Below are positions 56,544-64,000 of a stretch of 64,000 nt of DNA, in pieces. The DNA comes from Onthophagus taurus (lineage: Eukaryota > Arthropoda > Insecta > Coleoptera > Scarabaeidae). A program made the position numbers and the translations under genes. The stretch is taken from NCBI RefSeq assembly GCF_036711975.1, contig NC_091975.1:1862501-1926500 (forward strand), in the 5' to 3' direction. The first letter of the stretch is position 1. Every line of letters starts with the position of its first letter. The notes under the pieces are model-generated. The model was not told where the DNA came from. It worked only from the letters and a program-made list of their open reading frames with translations, and searched no databases.

Positions 56544-58600
56544 AAAATTTTATTTTTGTTTGAATCATCCGGTATAATTTTTTACTTAGCCGAGAAGCAA
56601 ACCACTCCGTAATAAATTTTTAAATTACCTGTAGCGACATCTCTTATTCATTAGTGGAACTAGTCTAGCTAATATTGATTTTTTGAGGGTTCGTAACTTG
56701 GCTAAACAAAAAATTATACCGGGTGATCCAAATAAAATCGAGTAAAAACTTTTCCAATCGAGATTTTCTCGCAAAATTTTATTTTTGTTTGAATCACCCG
56801 GTATAATTTTTTACTTAGCCGAGAAGCAAACCACTCCGAAATAATTTTTTAAATTACCTCTAGCGACATCTCTTATTCATTAGTGGAACTAGTCTAGCTA
56901 ATATTGATTTTTTGAGGGTTCGTAACTTGGCTAAACAAAAAATTATACCGGGTGATCCAAATAAAATCGAGTAAAAATTTTTCCAATCGAGATTTTCTCA
57001 CAAAATTTTATTTTTGATTGAATCACCCGGTATAATTTTTTACTTAGCCGAGAAGCAAACCACCCCGAAATAATTTTTTAAATTACCTCTAGCGACATCT
57101 CTTATTCAGTAGTGAAACTAGTCAAGTTACTAATGCATCTTTTGAGGGTTTGTAACTCGGCTAAACAAAAAATTATACCGGGTGATCCAAATAAAATCGA
57201 GTAAAAATTTTTCCAATCGAGATTTTCTCACAAAATTTTATTTTTGATTGAATCACCCGGTATAATTTTTCACTTAGCCGAGAAGCAAACCACCCCGAAA
57301 TAATTTTTTAAATTACCTCTAGCGACATCTCTTATTCATTAGTGGAACTAGTCTAACTAATATTGATTTTTTGAGGGTTCGTAACTTGGCTAAACAAAAA
57401 ATTATACCGGGTGATCCAAATAAAATCGAGTAACAATTTTTCCAATCGAGATTTTCTCGTAAAATTTTATTTTTGTTTGAATCACCCGGTATAATTTTTT
57501 ACTTAGCCGAGAAGCAAACCACTCCGAAATAATTTTTAAATAACCTCTAGCGACATCTCTTATTCATTAGTGGAACTAGTCAAGTTAATAATGATTTTTT
57601 GAGGGTTCGTAACTAGGCTAAACAAAAAATTATACCGGGTGATCCAAATAAAATCGAGTAAATATTTTTCCAATCGAGATTATCTTGAAAAATTTTATTT
57701 TTGTTTGAATCACCCGGTATAATTTTTCACTTAGCCGAGAAGCAAACCACCCCGAAATAATTTTTTAAATTACCTCTAGCGACATCTCTTATTCATTAGT
57801 GGAACTAGTCAAGTTAATAATGATTTTTTGAGGGTTCGTAACTTGGCTAAACAAAAAATTATACCGGGTGATTCAAATAAAATCGAGTAAAAATTTTTCC
57901 AATCGAGATTTTCTCACAAAATTTTATTTTTGATTGAATCACCCGGTATAATTTTTTACTTAGCCGAGAAGCAAACCACTCCGAAATAATTTTTCAAATT
58001 ACCTCTAGCGACATCTCTTATTCATTAGTGGAACTAGTCAATTTACCTATAAATATTTTGAGGGTTCGAAACTCGGCTAGACAAAAAATTATACCGGGTG
58101 ATTCAAATAAAATCGAGTAAAAATTTTTCCAATCGAGATTTTCTCACAAAATTTTATTTTTGATTGAATCACCCGGTATAATTTTTTACTTAGCCGAGAA
58201 GCAAACCACTCCGAAATAATTTTTCAAATTACCTCTAGCGACATCTCTTATTCATTAGTGGAACTAGTCAATTTACCTATAAATATTTTGAAGGTTCGAA
58301 ACTCGGCTAGACAAAAAATTATACCAGGTGATCCAAATAAAATCGAGTAAAAATTTTTCCAATCGAGATTTTCTCACAAAATTTTATTTTTGATTGAATC
58401 ACCCGGTATAATTTTTTACTTAGCCGAGAAGCAAACCACTCCGAAATAATTTTTCAAATTACCTCTAGCGACATCTCTTATGCATTAGTGGAACTAGTCA
58501 ATTTACCTATAAATATTTTGAGGGTTCGAAACTCGGCTAAACAAAAAATTGTACTGGATGATTTAAATAAAATTGATTAAAACGTGATTTTCTCCCAAAA
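56544..58600. repeat. tandem array of ~229-bp palindromic units (about nine copies)
   Basis: The marker TTAGCCGAGAAGCAAACCAC occurs at 56586, 56815, 57044, 57274, 57503, 57731, 57960, 58190 and 58420, giving periods of 228-230 bp. Each unit has AATCACCCGGTATAATTTTT at one end and, inverted, AAAAATTATACCGGGTGATC at the other, with GCCGAG / CTTGGC pairing further in. A monomer therefore looks like a small inverted-repeat transposon that became tandem. Copies are highly similar; the middle segment varies, and the last three share a distinct variant (CAATTTACCTATAAATATTT). The final unit decays at about 58550-58600. Confidence 0.95.
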
Positions 58601-58730
58601 ATTTCTTTTTGTTGTCGACAAACCGCGGTACTTTGATAATGTTACTTTAAGGTAAAGGAATTAAAATACGTCAAAATAATTTTTAATTTTTTTAATATTA
58701 AAATCTCAAATATAAATTAAACCTTATAAA

Positions 58731-60057
58731 TTACTTTTTCGATTTGATTAATTGTAATTCAGGAATCCGTTTTTGTTTCCCAAATACTTCTTTATCATTC
58801 ATATAAGTTTGTAAAACTTTCGGAATACTAACCGTACCATTTGAATTCTGATAAGTCTCAACTAAAGCAATTATCATTCTCGGTATAGCACACGCAGTTC
58901 CATTTAGTGTATGTGCAAATAATTCATCACCCTTCAAATTTTTATATTTGATATTTAACCTCCTCGATTGATAATCCGTACAATTACTACAACTTGAAAC
59001 TTCGCCGTACATGTTTCTACCAGGCATCCAAGCTTCTATATCGTATTTTCTATAAGCAGGGGCTCCTAATTCATGCGCGGCCATATCGACCGTTTGAAAA
59101 TATAATCCTAAAGATTTGAAATGTTGTTCCTCAAAATCTCTGATTTCTTCTAAAATTAAATTTGATTTTTCCGGTTGACACACAATAAACATTTCGACCT
59201 TTGTGAATTCGTGTACTCTATAAATGCCTTTTTCTTCTGCCAGGGCTGATGTTTCAGCTCGAAAACAACGACTTACAGTTGCTACTCTTTGTGGAATTTC
59301 TTTTTCTGGGATTAAAGTGTTCATGAAATAACCAGCTAAAGCCATTTCTGACGTTCCAGATAAACAATAATTTAATCCATGTCTTTCGTCCAATGAATAA
59401 ACCTTGATTAAAAACATAATTATTGTAAAATTTTAATTTATTCTATCTTAATTAATTTACCTGTGTTCGCTCACCTCGAGTATTTAATCCACAAGCTTCG
59501 ATAACATCTCGATGTAAAACATCGGGAACAGTAACAATTTTAAAGTTCATCTTTTTTAAAGTATCTAAAGTGTACTTAATTAAAGCATTTTCTAATTCTG
59601 CTGCTTCTCCTTGCAGAAAATAACTTCGACTTCCTGTAACACTTCCTAACTTTTCCGTTCGAACCAGATTTAATTTTTTAGCAATCTCTTGAAAATCTAG
59701 TGGTTTAGCAACTTTTCTTTTTTCACCAGTTTTGCGAATAATTTTAGATTCTTCCCCGTATTGTATAACTTTAGGATGAGTTTCATTGGGAATACGAAGA
59801 CTTTCTGCGTAAAAACGTGCCTTTAACGCACTGTAATTAGCTGCCCTTGGATCTGTTTTATCTAATTCCATTTTTAAAGCCGTTACAAGCTCTATATCCC
59901 CAACACCTTTCCTCCTTACGATATTCTGTTTTATTTCAGCGGTGTGATCTTTATTTAGTAAATATGCGAAATCTAAGTCGGGATTCGCAGATACCCTCCA
60001 ACATTTTTTGGGAGATAAATGTAAACATCTCTTTAAAAGTGAAAAACCTTTAGACAT
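58731..60057 (-). CDS. SARS2: mitochondrial seryl-tRNA synthetase
   Basis: Exon 1 is 59461-60057 and exon 2 is 58731-59402. The junction GERTQ|VYSLDE is in phase and gives 422 aa. The N-terminal ~30 residues (SLLKRCLHLSPKKCWRVS) are basic and fit a mitochondrial targeting signal. The enzyme charges mitochondrial tRNA-Ser with serine. Class II motifs are visible: motif 2 VSRCFRAETSALAEEKGIYR with the conserved FRAE, the VEMF ATP/serine-site strand, and motif 3 LNGTACAIPRMIIALVETYQ. Because motifs 2 and 3 are complete, it is the active enzyme and not the synthetase-like paralogue SLIMP found in insects. The N-terminal helical arm is short, as in animal mitochondrial SerRS. Its 3' end lies about 130 bp from the satellite array. 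Confidence 0.95.
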
Positions 60058-61040
60058 GATGAAATTTTGAGGTTAGGTTATTTTGTAGAACACCTACTAA
60101 TAAGGAAATTAAGGATTTAATTTAAATAAAGCGTGGAAATGTGCTTAGATTTGGTTTTAAAAGAAATATTTGTTGAAAACTTACGTTTTGACATTTAAAA
60201 AATAAACACTCTGCGATAAACAAATTATTTTGGTGATATTTGTCGAATAATAATTAAGGTTGGTATTAATTCAACTTTAAGGTTAGAATTCTGTCAAAAC
60301 ATTGCTAAAAGTAAATAAATTAAGGCCGCCGTTCAATGGCGATTTTTATATGAACCGACACTGGTTCACTCGGTGCAGCTTCCCGGCTTTCTCTCATATC
60401 TTTATTCAAAGTTAAATACATAGGATTGTTGTTAACATATTTCTGTACAAAATGACGTATTTTTTGTTGTAAAATAATTAGAATGTTAATCACAAAAAAT
60501 TGCTAAACTTTGCCATAAAAACGACTTCGTATAAATGCGATTTATGTGAAAATTATACACTTAAACGGGAGAACAAAGGTGTCATTTTTTGCACATGTAT
60601 CATAGGAATAGATTCCACGCTAGTACAAGCGCAGAAAATTTGTCATTATCACGGGAAGCTGTACCAAGTGAAAATGTGCGATTTCCTCATAGACAAAGAA
60701 AAGAATATAGATTGCGCTTGTTCCTGCGCGTACGAAATAAAACTTAAGAGTTTTGGTCGCGGCCATTTTTATCCAATGTGACTGCAACAGGAATATATTA
60801 GCATTTACCGTCTTTCTCTATTTAGCAAAGCAGTTGAAGCAGGTCCGTAATAGGAATTTGTAAATTAATTTCCAAGGTAATATTCACACCATTTTAGCAC
60901 TTAGAAATTGGAAGTATTTTCGTTCTAGGATCATTTTGTAATAGTAAAACAAAGAAATGATTAGTTTCGGTAAGCAATGGCGGTCAAAGTATTAAATAAG
61001 ATATGAAAATAATAAAAATGCCTTCTATTTTATAAAATTT
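60058..61040. other. intergenic, SARS2 to transposase gene
   Basis: Includes the SARS2 promoter side, a GC-richer block at 60320-60400 (GGCCGCCGTTCAATGGCG and CACTCGGTGCAGCTTCCCG) and a 93-codon cysteine-rich frame at 60500-60781. If the transposase gene is part of a mobile element, its 3' terminal repeat would be expected here, but I could not identify one. Confidence 0.45.
60500..60781 (+). CDS. small cysteine-rich open frame, function unknown
   Basis: A 93-codon frame whose first codon is TTG, with no upstream ATG in frame, so a start or upstream exon is missing if it is real. It contains CDLC, CTC, a CHYH pair and CACSC motifs, with a mixed, non-repetitive composition that is unusual for random AT-rich DNA here. 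There is no signal peptide or membrane segment. I do not recognise a family. It could be an exon of an unannotated gene, a fragment of a transposon or chance. Confidence 0.25.
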   Translation: MLNFAIKTTSYKCDLCENYTLKRENKGVIFCTCIIGIDSTLVQAQKICHYHGKLYQVKMCDFLIDKEKNIDCACSCAYEIKLKSFGRGHFYPM

Positions 61041-63987
61041 TTATTGATGGCTAAATAATATAAGTTTGTTCAACTTCTGCCTTACAGGAGAACCCAACAT
61101 TTTTTCATTGTATAATTTGGCTAAATTGTACAATCGAATTTTGACGTAGGATTTTATAATTATTTTAATTAAAAAATATGGATGTTCATCCAATATATCA
61201 TTTTCCATAAAATGATTTTTTAATGTCGGAAATAAATTATTAATATTTCCAGATGTTTTTTCAAATATAGTTTGTGTTACATTATTTATAATGTTTTTAT
61301 CGCTTGGAATTTTATTTTCCGTTAAGAACATTATTTTTCTAATTAATGTCTCTGTGTTCATACACAAATCGACAACCCCTCTCGATGGTATTATCAATCC
61401 ACCTGAAATTATGAACAATATAATTAGTACTGTTTCAATAGAAGGAATTTATAATTTACCCATATTTTTTAATAATACAAATTTATAATTTTGGTTGCTG
61501 GACTGGCTATCGTCATTATGGAGAGCATTTAAACATATATTGCAATGTACAATTTTGGTGGTCATCCTTATTACATAACCACATATGTATGTTACAACAT
61601 TTTCTGCATACATACTTATAGGAATTTGAGTTGGTAACATATAATCATGTTCCTGCAATAAATTAATATCGATTTCTTTATATCGATTAGTGTTACATGT
61701 TACAATATTATATTTAGCGAGGGATGATGGAATGCTTAATACCACTGTCGTATCCAGTACCTTTGCATTACCTCCTTCTAAATTTGGAATATTGCCATGT
61801 AACAACAGTTTTTTAAAGGAATAATAAAATTCTTGACAGGAAGGATTATTATTCCACCCATTTCTTGTCCTACCAAAAACACAAAAAGCAATATTAAGCT
61901 AGTTATTAGTACATATATAGTTACTTAGCTTACCTTACACAACAGAAAAACAATTCCAAATGGTCTTGACTACATTTGTATGTCAGCAGGTAAGGAATTT
62001 TATTTGTTTTTACAAATTCGTCGTATATACCAATAATTGAACTTATTGTTATTAACATACCAATTATGGGCGTTTTTTTTCTTGAGGCGCATAAATAGTT
62101 TCCCGAGTTATCTCTTAATAATAATAATTCATTTTGGGCACCTAATAAATATGGCCTCCAATAAAATTCGTTTCCCTGTCGAAGGGGAGATTTAAAATTT
62201 TTACCAAACGGGTTAATTGAATTTAATACGTCAAACACATTATTAATTCTTTCTAAAAAGTTGATAGTTGCTTGACTATCTTTAAAATCATCCAACATCA
62301 AACAGTTTTTTAGAAATTCTAAGGCTTTAGCAACACTGTTACTAAATACTTGTGCAGCCAAATTGACCTAAAAAAATTTCAAAAATTAGTTAAAAAACAT
62401 TTTCTAAATTCTACTGCATGTTGTTTACCTTCATTTTTTGATTTTCCCAGTTTATATGGTTTTTTTTCAATTTTGCGGCTATTTTTAAACCTTCTTCTTC
62501 TTGCAATTTTTGCAGCTTTACAATGTAATCCCATCTTACCATTTCATTTCTGCCATCCACTATAATATTTAATGTTGAGAAATGGTTTCTTAGTAACTTT
62601 AGCATATGTGCTGCATCAAATATGGCATAAACGTTTTCTTTTGTTGTAGGATGACTAAAACATGGTCTAATATTTCGTAAATCTGACCAGTCACACCCTA
62701 ACTCTTTAAACATTGCAAAATTGGTATTTGGTCCATCACACGTAATTGATGGCACTATGACGCCTACTTCATTTAATCTTATTAACGCTTCTTTAACGAG
62801 GTTAGCTTTTTCTTGTCCGTTTAAGGATTTTATAAAAAAATATCCTATTGGTAATTTCCATTTTTGCGTCAAGCTAACCACCATAAAAACTAACGCCTCT
62901 GATGCTGGTTCACGGTCATCATCTTCACTTGGTATACCGAAATCCACGTAACCAAAACCATTGATGTCTATTTTTTTCTTTATTGCAATTTCATCAAACA
63001 TTAAAGAACATATGTTTTTAAAGCCTTTTGATTCTTGTTGCTTAGTAATAGCATTCAATGTATTTAATGAAATTTGCTGAAAACCAGGTTCACAATTAAC
63101 AGCGGTGTACCATTTTCTAATTGTAGCTTGATGTGGCAATGCCAATTTAAATTCTTTACGAACGTATTCATACGCTCTACTTGAAAAAAAATTTAGTGTC
63201 ATTGCAAATTTTCGCAGATCAGGGGGATACAATTCTCTCGTAATAGCGCCCCGTTGGCTGTTTTTTATGTAGCGTAAAATTAAACTTTTCGGTACACCAT
63301 CCAATGACCTTTCCAAATACTCAACGCCTGTTGTTGAAACAAGATTAACATTGCGTAATTTTACAATTACTTGTTTTAGTGACTGAATCTGTTGTCTAAG
63401 GCTTTTAATGACTTTTTTTCGGTAAGCTAATTTCTGATCCTTTTTAGCAATTTTTTTACCTATTCTATGTTTTACGCTGCGAAATTTTTCTAAAGAAGAA
63501 CTAAAACATTAGGGAGTTAATAAAAAAAGTAAAATTAAATCAAAATTGACTGTATACCTGTAACTGTGAATACTTTGGATAAATTTCACACGCTTTCTTC
63601 TTGTTCCACTAGATGTTCCGCTTCCAGATGAATCCAATTGCCTAAAATGTTAAAAGCATATGATAATTGGAATAAAATTTTAGAAAAAATCAATATTACT
63701 AACCGTTTAGAACCTCTTCGACTACCATCTCCACTTCTATAATTAATTAATAGTTGTATTATAAAAGATAAATTATATTGCAAAGTTTATTCATATAAAA
63801 ACGAACTTACGAACTACTCATCTCCGGCAGTATAGAATCTTCCATTCTTTGATCCGACTCAGGAATATTAAGGAAAGGTAGAGCATTAGGACCTAAACAT
63901 TTTCTTCCACCTTTTACAATGAAATCTTCTTCAGTGAAATGTGCTGAACAAATGCGTAATGAACTTTTCCATGTCAAATGTTCCATT
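61041..63987 (-). CDS. P-element / THAP9-type transposase gene (5' end beyond window)
   Basis: Exons, in reading order, are 63811-63987 (continuing upstream of the window), 63704-63736, 63558-63641, 62429-63500, 61934-62367, 61460-61869 and 61041-61402. All phases agree and no internal stop is present, giving about 860 visible residues. The first exon carries the C-terminal half of a THAP zinc finger (RICSAHFTEEDF...PNALPF). A Lys/Gln-rich coiled coil follows, then the RNase H-like transposase core with its GTP-binding insertion. All three catalytic acids of P transposases are recognisable: D in LMFDEIAI, D in ITCDGPNTNFAMF and E in SQDHLELFFCCVR. The C-terminal GGLIIPS...VVDLC segment also fits THAP9. 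It is either an autonomous P-like transposon or a host-domesticated copy; the many small introns resemble host THAP9. Confidence 0.87.
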
Positions 63988-64000
63988 CTAATAAGCAACA

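Noticed and set aside
56544-58600. Regularly spaced repeats as a possible CRISPR array
   Set aside because: The whole ~229-bp unit repeats, without short unique spacers, and the genome is eukaryotic. It is a tandem satellite.
58731-60057. SLIMP (non-catalytic insect SerRS paralogue) instead of SARS2
   Set aside because: Motif 2 FRAE and motif 3 GTACAIPR are intact, as expected for an active seryl-tRNA synthetase.

Overview
The window is AT-rich animal DNA. It shows GT-AG introns (many of them 50-70 bp), single-copy orthologues of well-known metazoan genes, a tandem cluster of ABCG half-transporters and a mix of insect-type transposable elements. I read it as an insect nuclear genome, most likely a beetle. 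The order is an inference from gene style and repeat types and was not tested. All gene models were built by eye, joining open frames at GT-AG sites with matching phases.

Layout. Positions 1-14.8 kb hold no gene I can support. They contain a 5'-truncated LINE with a 15-bp target duplication (2572-4073), a degenerate tandem repeat (5.9-6.2 kb), GC/CpG-richer blocks and a large foldback element with ~0.5-kb arms (13403-14779). From 14859 to 19919 (+) lies a mucin-like SEA-domain membrane protein whose first exon(s) are further upstream. Next come three tandem ABCG half-transporters (22021-25427, 26176-29626, 29934-31992, all +). The last ends 49 bp from the stop codon of crooked neck (32042-34128, -). 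Hikeshi (34621-35322, -) follows and is divergent from APC (36374-46618, +, about 2367 aa). APC is convergent with the small secretory-pathway gene kish (47279-47602, -), which is head-to-head with ZFR/Zn72D (47947-56065, +). A 2-kb tandem array of a ~229-bp palindromic unit (56544-58600) separates ZFR from mitochondrial seryl-tRNA synthetase (58731-60057, -). The right edge carries an apparently intact, intron-containing P-element/THAP9-type transposase gene (61041 to beyond 63987, -).

Functional view. Most genes are unrelated housekeeping functions: splicing (Crn), RNA binding and splicing (ZFR), HSP70 nuclear import (Hikeshi), Wnt control (APC), Golgi traffic (Kish) and mitochondrial translation (SerRS). 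The only locally duplicated family is ABCG. The less ordinary material is the SEA mucin with its LPPGYK-type repeats, an undescribed triplicated basic motif in APC, the palindromic satellite, a dispersed double-hairpin repeat family found in several introns, and the transposase gene with all three catalytic acids present.
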